A program made the position numbers and the translations under genes. A model generated the notes under the pieces. The model saw only the letters and a list, made by a program, of their open reading frames with translations, had not been told where the DNA came from and ran no database searches. A stretch of DNA of 64,000 nucleotides from a virus: IMG/VR virus record IMGVR_UViG_3300024308_000018, positions 62,001-126,000 of that record; one strand, given 5' to 3'. Numbering within the stretch: the first letter of the stretch is position 1; each line of letters begins with the position of its first letter. This document shows positions 42,866 to 51,168 of this stretch, piece by piece.

Positions 42866-43238
42866 ACAAACTGGGACACCGCTAACGGCTGAATCGGTGT
42901 CTGGCCTCTACATCGACAACTGGGCCCTGTGCCCGATGCGGGTGGCAGCCCCACCCAACATGATCGTGAAGTTGAACAAGCGGCAATGGGAGCAGGCACT
43001 CGGCTCCCTTACGGTGTCCGCGTTCTGCTCCATGTTCCTTTCTGGCCTTGGTGAGTCGGGCAAATGCAACCACGTCGCGCAGCTAAGCAACCGCGTGTGC
43101 CTTGTCATGATCCCGCTGACAACGTTCCGCACCCAGCACTCCGCTAGGTGTGACACAACTCACCAAGCCATTCACGCGGCTGACCGTGCATTCCGCGCAA
43201 TCTCGGACGTGCTCGCAAGCCCAACCTTGCAACTCTGA
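42591..43238 (+). CDS. Hypothetical protein, 215 aa
   Basis: ATG 42591 has a good AGGGG five bases upstream, inside the membrane-protein gene. The product is a mixed alpha/beta soluble protein with no recognised family. See the overlap note at 42356. Confidence 0.8.
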   Translation: MRLTATDYAQHIMLEMRRPTTAPPIPTIPTRYVSHLAQRLPRLTNKPPFRAQGETLQLDEEFAGAIFTYALTEMGKRGHQFSLSNAVSIFNEQTGTPLTAESVSGLYIDNWALCPMRVAAPPNMIVKLNKRQWEQALGSLTVSAFCSMFLSGLGESGKCNHVAQLSNRVCLVMIPLTTFRTQHSARCDTTHQAIHAADRAFRAISDVLASPTLQL

Positions 43239-43250
43239 TGGAGAAACAAT

Positions 43251-43748
43251 ATGAAACCCAAATCTAGCTCCCGCGTTAACTGGCGTCCGGTAGACGACAA
43301 GCCGAAGGCCAAAGAGGAACGCGTAGCGGTCAAGCGCCGTGACCCCGCACCGGAACCCGCGCCCGCAGCCAAGGCACTCAAACCCAAGCGTGCTGTGCGC
43401 AAGGTGAAAAAGGAAGTGCCGCCCGCACCCGTGGCAGCCAAGAAGAAGCCGATCAAGCGCACGGGCCAAGTGGTGCTGGACAAGGCACCGAAGAAGGCGA
43501 AGAAGGCGAAAGAAAACCTCTTCGTGATCCACGAATCGGACACCAAGAAGACGCGCGTCGTGTTGCTGTTGAGCCCTGCGGAAGGCGACCGCCAAGAGAT
43601 GATCGGCATTCGCCAACAGTTCCGCCGCGAAGGCCAAGAAGAATGGCAGTTCGCGAAAACGGGTGTGTCGATGATCAGCGACGTCGAGATCCTGCGCGCA
43701 CTGCGCGATGGCTGCGACGCACTGATCGAGGTAATGGAGAGCAAGTAA
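43251..43748 (+). CDS. Basic Lys/Ala/Pro-rich protein, 165 aa
   Basis: Residues 15-88 are a histone H1-like Lys/Ala/Pro tail (PAPEPAPAAKALKPKRAVR and similar), followed by a compact C-terminal domain (FVIHESDTKKTRVVLLLSP). Likely a nucleic-acid-binding protein; the function is unknown. Confidence 0.83.
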   Translation: MKPKSSSRVNWRPVDDKPKAKEERVAVKRRDPAPEPAPAAKALKPKRAVRKVKKEVPPAPVAAKKKPIKRTGQVVLDKAPKKAKKAKENLFVIHESDTKKTRVVLLLSPAEGDRQEMIGIRQQFRREGQEEWQFAKTGVSMISDVEILRALRDGCDALIEVMESK

Positions 43749-44191
43749 TGAAGCCATCTGTGCTGGTAACGTTTCACTCGCCTGACGCTGAGCCGTTTAC
43801 GTTCGCGGTGTTGGAGCCTACGCCCAAAACTCTGAGTCGACTCAACGCCTACGCGGCTTACGCTGCCAAGAACAAGGGCAAGCTCTGGGAAACTGCGAGC
43901 GGTTCGATCTACTACTTCGAGATCGCACTGCTCACCACCTTCCTTGCTGAAGTCGGTGGCCTCGGCCCCAAGAAGTTTTCCGCCACTGAGAAAGTGCTGG
44001 ACGACTTCAAGGATTACGTCGACGTCCTGAAGTCCGACTTCAAAGCAACCCGTGACGAGCTTGAGAAATTCCGCGCAACGATGCGCGACTGGCGCGGCCA
44101 AAAGTTGCAAGCGGTCAGTGCACCGTTGGGCACCGTGGTCATGCCACTCAACATCCTGATCAATCGTATCTACACGTTCCCTGACAACTAA
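43748..44191 (+). CDS. Hypothetical protein, 147 aa
   Basis: Helical, with a coiled-coil-like KVLDDFKDYVDVLKSDFKAT region. The start overlaps the upstream stop (TAATG), so it may act with the basic protein. No family recognised. Confidence 0.83.
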   Translation: MKPSVLVTFHSPDAEPFTFAVLEPTPKTLSRLNAYAAYAAKNKGKLWETASGSIYYFEIALLTTFLAEVGGLGPKKFSATEKVLDDFKDYVDVLKSDFKATRDELEKFRATMRDWRGQKLQAVSAPLGTVVMPLNILINRIYTFPDN

Positions 44192-44200
44192 GAGGCCACT

Positions 44201-44761
44201 ATGAACTTTGCAATCCAACCCATCAACGCACAATTCCAGTGCCGCACCCCGCTCACCCATGCGCAGACGCAAGCCCTGATGCTGCTCAACCTGAAATCTG
44301 AATCCGAGCTGGGTGATAAGCCGATCCCCGGACAGGGCCTACATACCATTGTGCAAAATGCGCTGCGTACTAATGGCGTTACCGCCCACGACGTAATGGT
44401 CGCATTGATCACAATGTCGGTCTACGGCAATCCCGGCGTTGCCCAAGGTATCGTCTACTCACTGGCGCGCAAGGCATTCGACCGCCGCCTTTCCCACATC
44501 GACGTTCGGGTGTTCACTGACACGTTCCCGCTGGGGCTGCCGAGTTATGAGGATTGCCAAGCGTACTGGGATCTCTACAAGGACGCGGCACGTAGCGCTC
44601 AACTCAATGAAACGGAATCTCTGTTCCGCCCCTGCCATATGCTCAACGCGTTGTGCGGCGCTGGGGTTTCGGTCACTGACAAAACCGACGACGAGATCCT
44701 GCGTGCGTACAACGAGCTGGACGACGACGCGGGCGACGAGAACTACGCGCTGCCCGCCTGA
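44201..44761 (+). CDS. Hypothetical protein, 186 aa
   Basis: Helical N-terminal half and an acidic C-terminal tail (ELDDDAGDENYALPA). No family recognised. The TGA stop lies two bases before the P4 cassette box. Confidence 0.85.
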   Translation: MNFAIQPINAQFQCRTPLTHAQTQALMLLNLKSESELGDKPIPGQGLHTIVQNALRTNGVTAHDVMVALITMSVYGNPGVAQGIVYSLARKAFDRRLSHIDVRVFTDTFPLGLPSYEDCQAYWDLYKDAARSAQLNETESLFRPCHMLNALCGAGVSVTDKTDDEILRAYNELDDDAGDENYALPA

Positions 44762-44762
44762 G

Positions 44763-44837
44763 TGACGAAAACCGGACTAGCCTTCCAAAGGCCCATTTGG
44801 TACACTGTATTCAAGGTAGGGGAATGGCCCTTACCTT
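44763..44837 (+). promoter_or_regulatory. Class P promoter cassette P4
   Basis: TGACGAAAACCGGACTAG at 44763, TTTGGTACACT with TACACT at 44801, hairpin AAGGTAGGGG...CCCTTACCTT. Unlike the others its leader lacks CAAAGAGGAA and uses AAAGGACG further down. Confidence 0.75.
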
Positions 44838-44871
44838 GCGCTAAGTAGCAAATGCAAAGGACGATAATAAA

Positions 44872-45396
44872 ATGGCTAAGACAACAACAATGAAACTCGA
44901 ACGTTCCGCCTGTGGCAAATTCTTCCGCTTCAATGCGACCATACGTTGCTCGTATGTCGCGGACTTGCGTGAGAAGTTTGTCACCGAGTGGGTGGCTGTG
45001 CCGAAAGGCAACGCGGCTTTCCTTGCGGCGGTGGAACTGGAAGAGGACAAAGTTGCTGCCCGCCAGCAGGAGATGGATAGCCAGTGGCTTGAGGATAATG
45101 CTTGCGGGGTGCGTACCCTTGACGAGCTGCATTCGATTGTCGCCGACTGTGTAGTGATGCGCCGTGCTGGTGGCACCAATGTTCTGGTGTTCAAGCAGCC
45201 GCACTGTGATAGACACTATCCGCTGACTACGTTGCGTGACGCACGTTGCGCGGTAGCCGAAATCACTCTCATGCTGGAAGAGAAGTTGGACTTCAACCCG
45301 ATCACTGCTCTGCTTCCTCACTACGTGCGCCAACGTGCGTTCGAGTTGCTTGAGGCAAAGCAGTTTTTGAGTGCACGGCGAGTCTTTGATGTTTGA
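44872..45396 (+). CDS. Hypothetical protein, 174 aa
   Basis: First gene of the P4 operon. Mixed fold with several Cys and His residues (KQPHCDRHYPL). No family recognised. It closes with a UUCG terminator. Confidence 0.85.
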   Translation: MAKTTTMKLERSACGKFFRFNATIRCSYVADLREKFVTEWVAVPKGNAAFLAAVELEEDKVAARQQEMDSQWLEDNACGVRTLDELHSIVADCVVMRRAGGTNVLVFKQPHCDRHYPLTTLRDARCAVAEITLMLEEKLDFNPITALLPHYVRQRAFELLEAKQFLSARRVFDV

Positions 45397-45406
45397 CAAT
45401 AACACT

Positions 45407-45431
45407 GAGGGGCTTCGGCCCCTCTTCTTTC
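45407..45431 (+). terminator. UUCG Rho-independent terminator
   Basis: GAGGGGC-TTCG-GCCCCTC then TTCTTTC. Confidence 0.88.
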
Positions 45432-45450
45432 GCAGCGAGGTATATGCGAC

Positions 45451-45756
45451 ATGAGCCCACACGCTAGTATTCAAACCTTCATGGCGGGCATGCTGTATCC
45501 CGCCGACCTCATTGAAGATCGTGCTGCCGCCTTTGGCTGGTTGCTCGAAAACGTAAAGGCCGCCGAGTGGCCTGTGCACCTCGACGTGCCGAAGTCGGTT
45601 AACGGCCGCCCGCCACAAACCAATTGTATGTTTGGCCGTTGGAAGTTCGTAGACCTTGGCGACAGCGGCATTGTGTTCACCAACTTCACTGTGCCGTCGA
45701 TTACTCGCGACGAGTTTGCATTCACCATTGAAATGAATCCGGAGATCCAAAAATGA
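45451..45756 (+). CDS. Hypothetical protein, 101 aa
   Basis: Small soluble protein with a beta-rich C terminus. No family recognised. GAGGTATATGCGAC precedes the start; it overlaps the next gene by 4 bp. Confidence 0.82.
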   Translation: MSPHASIQTFMAGMLYPADLIEDRAAAFGWLLENVKAAEWPVHLDVPKSVNGRPPQTNCMFGRWKFVDLGDSGIVFTNFTVPSITRDEFAFTIEMNPEIQK

Positions 45757-46613
45757 CAAACCAAATCGACACAACCAACGTAACCCAGTTGGTGACAACC
45801 CGCAAATACACCCGCAAGGTTCGCCTTGCTCGTATCACTGCACACGCGCTGCCCGTTCCCAAGGTGTTGGGGTTCTCCCTCTTCAGTGTTGGCATGGACG
45901 CCAACGACCGCGCAGTAAACGGCGGCGTGCACTCGCGTCATATGCTGCACGCCCCGCTGACTGACGGCGAGCTGTTCACGCAAGCAATGTTGTACCTGAC
46001 TGCTGACTACGGCGCGCCCGTCCGGTCTACCGTCAGCGGCCAGTACGGCGAAGTGAGCGATACCATTGACACGCTGGCCGAAGAGTTCGCGCATCTGTGC
46101 GGTGGCCGCGATGCCGAAGGCTACTACTACACGCAGATGGCAGCGGCGCACATTGCACTCGCCTGCCTCAACGCGGTCACCGATGCAATGTGCGTTGATC
46201 TGCTGGTCAGCTACCTGCAATCGGCGGTCGGTCTGTTCGAAACTGACGGCGCGGTAACCGCAGTTTGGGAATGCACCGACTGGCAGGATCCGGCATTCGA
46301 GGTCGAGTACGTCAGCAGCGCTACTCACACGCCGGAGCAATGTTGCGCCAAGGCATTCGAAATGATGTTCCGCCGTATCAGCGACGGCCGCATCCCGCCG
46401 AACATGCAAGTCGACGACGCGTTGCGTACCCGGCGCGCCAGTACCCTTGCGCGCGAATACATGCGCCACCAAGGGAAGGCCACCACGCATTTCCTCGCAA
46501 CGATCAATGATCGTGCACCGACCTTCTGGATTGAGTGCGACGTACCGGAAGATGCCGACGCGGTACTCGACCTCGACTCGCTGGAAGGCAACTGCATCCG
46601 TGTTATGGAGTGA
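45753..46613 (+). CDS. Hypothetical protein, 286 aa
   Basis: A basic N terminus and an otherwise mixed alpha/beta protein with no recognised motif. The start overlaps the upstream stop (ATGA). Confidence 0.85.
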   Translation: MTNQIDTTNVTQLVTTRKYTRKVRLARITAHALPVPKVLGFSLFSVGMDANDRAVNGGVHSRHMLHAPLTDGELFTQAMLYLTADYGAPVRSTVSGQYGEVSDTIDTLAEEFAHLCGGRDAEGYYYTQMAAAHIALACLNAVTDAMCVDLLVSYLQSAVGLFETDGAVTAVWECTDWQDPAFEVEYVSSATHTPEQCCAKAFEMMFRRISDGRIPPNMQVDDALRTRRASTLAREYMRHQGKATTHFLATINDRAPTFWIECDVPEDADAVLDLDSLEGNCIRVME

Positions 46614-46618
46614 CCACT

Positions 46619-46837
46619 ATGTTTTTCGATGATGACCAACTGAACGCCGGAGCACGCGCCTTAGCCCTGATGCACGAAGGCCGCTTGCAACAAGCCTCCG
46701 ATACGATGCGGGCAGGAGTCGAGGATCGCCCCGACTGGTTGCTGGCCCGCTTCCGTGTGCTGCTGAGTCAAGAGCCGGATCGTAAGAACGTGCAGCGGCT
46801 TATGGCGTTAGTCGAGCAAGACTTGCGGCCCCAGTAA
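46619..46837 (+). CDS. Small helical protein, 72 aa
   Basis: ARALALMHEGRLQQASDTM followed by WLLARFRVLLSQEP and a third helix resembles a pair of TPR-like helices. ATGGAGTGACC precedes the start. Confidence 0.77.
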   Translation: MFFDDDQLNAGARALALMHEGRLQQASDTMRAGVEDRPDWLLARFRVLLSQEPDRKNVQRLMALVEQDLRPQ

Positions 46838-46855
46838 CGCAACACAACATTCAAT

Positions 46856-46864
46856 CTGTAAACA
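46856..46864 (+). promoter_or_regulatory. Class M promoter-like motif (CTGTAAACA)
   Basis: In the intergenic gap, 37 bp upstream of ATG 46902. Confidence 0.5.
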
Positions 46865-46901
46865 ATATGAGCCTAGTGCTCCAAACTTCGACAGGTGATT
46901 T

Positions 46902-47237
46902 ATGAAAGCTATTATCTTTGCCGCTATGCTCTCCCCATTCAGCAACCCTCTCGCCACCTTGCATAGCAACCTTGATTCCCTGACCTCCGTATACAGCGAG
47001 TGCAGTCAAGGGGATCAGGGTCTGGGCGATAGCTGTGACCGCATTCTCGATGACAAGGTGTTCAACCAACTGAACGCCGTCAACACCCAGCTGCAAACGC
47101 CAAACTGGTTCAAGTCACTGTCACCAGTAGAGCAGCGCAAACTCAGGGGCAAGGTTGATGAACTCAAAACCTTGACCCGCCAAATCGAGGAACGCCGCGT
47201 CCGCAACATGGAGGCAGCGCTATCCGCGATGCAATAA
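46902..47237 (+). CDS. Small possibly exported protein, 111 aa
   Basis: A short hydrophobic N terminus (KAIIFAAMLSPFSNPLA) resembles a weak signal peptide; the rest is soluble and helical with two cysteines that could form a disulfide. The function is unknown. It is two genes upstream of a secreted lytic transglycosylase. Confidence 0.78.
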   Translation: MKAIIFAAMLSPFSNPLATLHSNLDSLTSVYSECSQGDQGLGDSCDRILDDKVFNQLNAVNTQLQTPNWFKSLSPVEQRKLRGKVDELKTLTRQIEERRVRNMEAALSAMQ

Positions 47238-47325
47238 ATAGTCTCGATGTCCGAGATGAACGTTGCAACGTTGACTTAATTTATATCGTCCACTCTCGGA
47301 CGTTGTAGATAGAGGAAACGTGAAA
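47238..47325 (+). promoter_or_regulatory. Leader region with inverted repeat GTCCGAGA...TCTCGGAC
   Basis: GTCCGAGA at 47249-47256 and TCTCGGAC at 47294-47301 can pair across about 37 nt; GAACGTTGCAACGTTGAC lies inside the loop. Possible mRNA switch or protein-binding site for the 47326 gene. Confidence 0.4.
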
Positions 47326-47610
47326 ATGTATCGTGTACGACCTAGACCTTCGCTCAACATCGTAACCCACAATCCTTATCGGTTCGAACCCGATGACGAA
47401 CCAAGTGCGTGCGTGCGATACCGAGCGGTCAGCGTTGGGCTGGCGAAGTTCATGACGTTCGTCAAGAGCCATGCCCCGCTGCGCGAAGAACACAGTGAGA
47501 CCACCGTGAACTACTTTGATCACAACGGTCTTCTCGTTGCTCAAATGGTATGGAACCCCAACGAAGTCGGGGAACGTTACTGTGAGCACCGAGTGTTCAA
47601 AAGGTCATAG
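47326..47610 (+). CDS. Hypothetical protein, 94 aa
   Basis: Beta-rich small protein. GAGGAAACGTGAAA precedes ATG 47326; a GTG two codons earlier is possible. No family recognised. Confidence 0.8.
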   Translation: MYRVRPRPSLNIVTHNPYRFEPDDEPSACVRYRAVSVGLAKFMTFVKSHAPLREEHSETTVNYFDHNGLLVAQMVWNPNEVGERYCEHRVFKRS

Positions 47611-47690
47611 TGGCCGATCAGGCAGGAAGATCGGGAGCGGCTGCGCAAGGTCTTACACTCAACACCAATTCCCTTGGAGGGTCTTCTGTT

Positions 47691-48266
47691 ATGTGTAAGT
47701 TGATAACCGTACTAACCATGCTGTTCGTCGTGTCTATCGGAAGTGTGTCTGCCAGTTATGATTCCGAACCGCGAACGCCGTTGATATTGGCAAGCGACGT
47801 TGATGTCGTAGCCAGCTCCCCATCTCTCGCTGCTGCCTTGAAAAAGCAGCAGGCGAAGATTGAGGAAATCCAGCGCATACTCGACACCGACTATGCGAAG
47901 TACAAGAACAAGCCGCGCGATCTTGCAGCCTACGTCTACCACGCCGCGAGCTTGAACAACATTCCGCCCCGCCTGCTTGTGAACTTGATGGCGCGTGAAT
48001 CTGGATTCCGGCCGAACGCAAGATCCAAGTATGGGGCCATCGGCATTGCACAGGTAATCCCTCGACACTGGGACACCACCGCAAGCCGAATGCTGGACTA
48101 TCGCCAAGCGATCCATAAGTCAGCTGAAATCATTAGCTTCTATCGTGAGCGTTGCGGCGGTCTCCGTTGCGCGCTTCACAAGTACAACGTTGGGGAAGGC
48201 AACTACCGCAAAGGTAAACGCGCACCCCGTTACGTTGCTGCCCTCATGCGCAACGTTCATGTGTAA
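47691..48266 (+). CDS. Secreted soluble lytic transglycosylase (SLT family)
   Basis: 191 residues. Signal peptide 1-21 (hydrophobic core VLTMLFVVSIGSVSA), then a coiled spacer and an SLT domain: catalytic Glu103 in ARESGF, the GAIGIAQVIPRHW motif and NVGEGNY, the usual three signatures. It cleaves the glycan strands of peptidoglycan. With a Sec signal it would act in the periplasm of the infected cell. ATG 47691 has GGAGGG nine bases upstream. It sits among unknown genes, not next to visible tail or lysis genes. Confidence 0.88.
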   Translation: MCKLITVLTMLFVVSIGSVSASYDSEPRTPLILASDVDVVASSPSLAAALKKQQAKIEEIQRILDTDYAKYKNKPRDLAAYVYHAASLNNIPPRLLVNLMARESGFRPNARSKYGAIGIAQVIPRHWDTTASRMLDYRQAIHKSAEIISFYRERCGGLRCALHKYNVGEGNYRKGKRAPRYVAALMRNVHV

Positions 48267-48286
48267 CTGAGTTTTATCCCGTGTTT

Positions 48287-48326
48287 GCCCGACAGAGTTT
48301 CATTGCGCTCTGCTCGGGCCTTTTTC
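48287..48326 (+). terminator. Rho-independent terminator
   Basis: GCCCGACAGAG...CTCTGCTCGGGC then CTTTTT. Confidence 0.85.
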
Positions 48327-48377
48327 GTTTCTGTGAGAAAATTTACCAAACGGATCCCACGAAATTCAGGAGGCACC

Positions 48378-49025
48378 ATGAGCGACATAGTAATCGGCGT
48401 TGTCGGTCGCAATCTAGTTGACGAACAAACGCGCTACGCGCCGGACGCGCTCGCCGTCTACGTGGCAGCCAACGCTGCACACCATATGCTGAACGCGATG
48501 TTCCCCGACCGCCTGCCGCGAGTCAACAAGCTCTATCCAGACGGCACGCTACCCATTTCGGTAGACAGCATTTCTTATCTCGGGCTGGGCAAGCGCCTCA
48601 AGTTCACCAACGGCGGGCCTTACCATTTGGCGTTGCTCGCAATGTCAGACGATGTGAAGTTCAACCCCTTCACTCCAAAGCTGCTGCGCGGCATGCCCGA
48701 CATGCTGGTGTTTCACGGCGACGAATTCACCGACCTGATCGACGACAGCGAGTTGCCAGCGCGCCGCATCATCAAGCAGACCATCGAGTGTGACCGCCGC
48801 GCCGTTGTCGAATCCGGCGAGCCCCTGTCACCGTCTGCTCTGCTCGCTCTGATATGTGCGGCGAGTCACGCACGGTCACCGATGAAGTTTGACCACCGCA
48901 TCATGCAGTGGATCGAAGGTGCGGACAGCAACGGACGCGAGCTGCAAAATTGCGTCTCCATAGAATGCGGAGTCAACGATCCTTGGCTACGCAAGTTTCA
49001 AGAAACTGGGCACTTTTATCTCTGA
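48378..49025 (+). CDS. Hypothetical protein, 215 aa
   Basis: Mixed-fold soluble protein with no recognised family. CAGGAGGCACC is a strong ribosome binding site. The region just upstream resembles the start of a class P cassette but lacks a -10. Confidence 0.85.
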   Translation: MSDIVIGVVGRNLVDEQTRYAPDALAVYVAANAAHHMLNAMFPDRLPRVNKLYPDGTLPISVDSISYLGLGKRLKFTNGGPYHLALLAMSDDVKFNPFTPKLLRGMPDMLVFHGDEFTDLIDDSELPARRIIKQTIECDRRAVVESGEPLSPSALLALICAASHARSPMKFDHRIMQWIEGADSNGRELQNCVSIECGVNDPWLRKFQETGHFYL

Positions 49026-49035
49026 GGAATTTATC

Positions 49036-49755
49036 ATGCACCCCGAACTCAAACACCTGATTACGAACCTGCCCAAACTTATCATCGCAGATTTCAATGT
49101 GCGCGCCGTGCCAGTCACGACTGACGTGGTATTCCCTCTGTCCGTGCCTGCAATCTTCGCCATCGTCCGTGAGGAATGTATGGCGCAAGCTGGCGTGGAT
49201 TCCGATTCAGTTCATTGCCAATCCTATGCCAAGGACGCACTCAACATCCGCTATAAACTGTATCGCACGGGCGCTAATAAAAACTTGTCTCGGCTGCTGC
49301 TTGAGGCGGTGCAGGCGGTGCTGGCAAGGATCGACCCTCAACTGCAAGTTGCGCTGTCTGCACTGCTACTGAGAACGAGCAGTGAGAGCGACATGATCAA
49401 GCTGCTTGGCGCACACTACGCCAATGACATGGATCGGGATCTTCCGCTCTACATTCAGTACGCGTTAAATTGGCATCGTAACTGGTGCGACTCAAAGCTG
49501 CCGAAGGGGATGGAGGGCACAGATTACCCCTACACTCACACCGAAGTTCCGGTGCTGACTTTCATGTACCTTATCGTAGGCCGTGCATCGGGCCGCGATT
49601 TGGAAACCAACAAGCCATGGGCAAAAGAAATCTCCGTGGTCGTGTACTCCAAGATGGAATGGCTTTCACCCACGGAAACTGAGATGCTGCGCATCAGCAC
49701 CAGCCGACTCGAACAACGCGACATCGAAAACGACTTCCTTAAATATTTCCTGTGA
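49036..49755 (+). CDS. Hypothetical protein, 239 aa
   Basis: Largely helical; no motif recognised. TGAGGAATTTATC precedes the start. Confidence 0.85.
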   Translation: MHPELKHLITNLPKLIIADFNVRAVPVTTDVVFPLSVPAIFAIVREECMAQAGVDSDSVHCQSYAKDALNIRYKLYRTGANKNLSRLLLEAVQAVLARIDPQLQVALSALLLRTSSESDMIKLLGAHYANDMDRDLPLYIQYALNWHRNWCDSKLPKGMEGTDYPYTHTEVPVLTFMYLIVGRASGRDLETNKPWAKEISVVVYSKMEWLSPTETEMLRISTSRLEQRDIENDFLKYFL

Positions 49756-49762
49756 GGCAATT

Positions 49763-50344
49763 ATGCGTGACATCAAACTCGAACTGACTTTCGCCCAACG
49801 TCAAAACGTGCTGGCTGCTCGTAAGCCTTACGAGAGCTTCAGCGAGACTTTGGATCGCCTGCTGCAAGAAATGCTGAACACCGTGCCCAAGGCCAACAAC
49901 GTTAAGGCGCTTCGTCGCAGCGACAAGCAATGGCGCATTCCCACCGAAGAGGGCAATCGCGAACGTGACTTCGAACTCTACGTCGAAGGCATCCGCAGCA
50001 TGGGCTTCAAGGATTCGCTTAAAAGTCTACGTGAGCAGTACGAAGACAGCCGCGAGTTCGAAGACGACGAACTCGCGAAAGACCCGCGCAGCTGGGAACA
50101 CGAAAGTGACGTGGATGACGATGTTGTCTACGGGCTGGTAATGAAGAAGCTCCGTGCTCGCCGCAAAGGCAACACATTCAAGCTCTATGACTTAATAGAC
50201 AAGGCTTGCCCGAAAGTTCACAGCCTGCCGGGGTCTGCTGGCCGTTCAGTCCTCGATTGCCTGCTGCAATCGCCGCAGTTTATGCGCAGCGTTCGCCACG
50301 TTGAGGGCCAAGGCTACTTCAACCTCAAACTGCAAAAGCTGTAA
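49763..50344 (+). CDS. Hypothetical protein, 193 aa
   Basis: Helical and highly charged; the C terminus (RSVLDCLLQSPQFMRSVRHV then EGQGYFNL) looks like a small winged-helix. No family recognised. TGAGGCAATT precedes the ATG. Confidence 0.83.
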   Translation: MRDIKLELTFAQRQNVLAARKPYESFSETLDRLLQEMLNTVPKANNVKALRRSDKQWRIPTEEGNRERDFELYVEGIRSMGFKDSLKSLREQYEDSREFEDDELAKDPRSWEHESDVDDDVVYGLVMKKLRARRKGNTFKLYDLIDKACPKVHSLPGSAGRSVLDCLLQSPQFMRSVRHVEGQGYFNLKLQKL

Positions 50345-50353
50345 GGAGATGCT

Positions 50354-50782
50354 ATGAAGCTCGCCCTGCCCAACCTGCCGACTCTGGCAGTCCTCGAATT
50401 TGAATTCGCTGTCGACAGCGTAACGTGCCTCGTATTGGCAAACAACGGCGATCAAACTCTGATTACCCACGACGTCATAGTGGATTGCCTGCTTAGTCGG
50501 ATTGAGCGCCCTATTCTGTATAACCTGAGTGCTGCCCTGCGCGATGCCCCAAGTCTATCTGAGTCGACTCGACGACGTATGTCGGACGGCGTAACAACAC
50601 TGTCTATTGTGCAGACGCGCGTGCCCGAACTTAGCGAGCAGGATCAGCGCTTGCTGTGCCGAGCGATAGAGGGGGCACTGGATGGTATGCAGCACAAAGT
50701 TCAGCTGCGCATAGCCCAGCACGTCAAGCACGTGGGCCTAGCGGAAACGCGGGCCGAGCTGTGTGTTCCACAAGAGAAGTGA
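50354..50782 (+). CDS. Hypothetical protein, 142 aa, similar to the dUTPase N-terminal extension
   Basis: The pattern (LSEQDQRLLCRAIEGALDGMQ then VQLRIAQ) resembles residues 66-94 of the dUTPase encoded at 51169 (LTSEQQ...SAIMGMQ...VRIELE). Both start with a FEFAVDS/VELAAEI-type helix. The similarity is modest. The function is unknown. Confidence 0.82.
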   Translation: MKLALPNLPTLAVLEFEFAVDSVTCLVLANNGDQTLITHDVIVDCLLSRIERPILYNLSAALRDAPSLSESTRRRMSDGVTTLSIVQTRVPELSEQDQRLLCRAIEGALDGMQHKVQLRIAQHVKHVGLAETRAELCVPQEK

Positions 50783-50785
50783 GCC

Positions 50786-51133
50786 ATGACCAAACTTGTA
50801 ATTCCGCTTCGCGTTACCATTGAACTTGAACTCGCAATGCTCAACCTTGAGCACCTGATTACCTACGACGATCAGGTAACGCGTCAGCACATGGGCACCG
50901 CGCTTGTCATGTGTCTGGGGCGGGCCGCCCATAGTGGCGCATACGCCATCAGTGACGTAGTGCCCAACGTCTACCGCGACAGTCGCGAGTATTACGGCGA
51001 CTATCTGGACATTGCGTGCAAGGACGTGCACAAGATTGTGCGCCATTACCTGCAAAACATGATCAGCCGCAAAGTCCCTTCCTCCGAAGTTTGGGATGCG
51101 GTAGAGAAAGCCATTCAGAAACTGAATCTGTAA
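50786..51133 (+). CDS. Hypothetical protein, 115 aa
   Basis: Helical small protein; the N terminus (TIELELAMLNLEHLITY) may belong to the same loose family as the 50354 product. No family recognised. The last codons AATCTGTAA overlap a class M motif. Confidence 0.82.
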   Translation: MTKLVIPLRVTIELELAMLNLEHLITYDDQVTRQHMGTALVMCLGRAAHSGAYAISDVVPNVYRDSREYYGDYLDIACKDVHKIVRHYLQNMISRKVPSSEVWDAVEKAIQKLNL

Positions 51134-51136
51134 ACA
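51128..51136 (+). promoter_or_regulatory. Class M promoter-like motif (CTGTAAACA)
   Basis: Overlaps the upstream stop codon and lies 32 bp before the dUTPase ATG. The leader then carries CAAAGAG as in class P leaders. Confidence 0.5.
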
Positions 51137-51168
51137 ATCAACGTAACCCCTAACCAAAGAGAACTGAA

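Noticed and set aside
48326-48377. A seventh class P cassette
   Set aside because: The start (TTTCTGTGAGAAAA) resembles the terminator-to-box junction of P1, but there is no ACCGGACTAG, no TTGRTAMACT and no hairpin; at most a decayed remnant.
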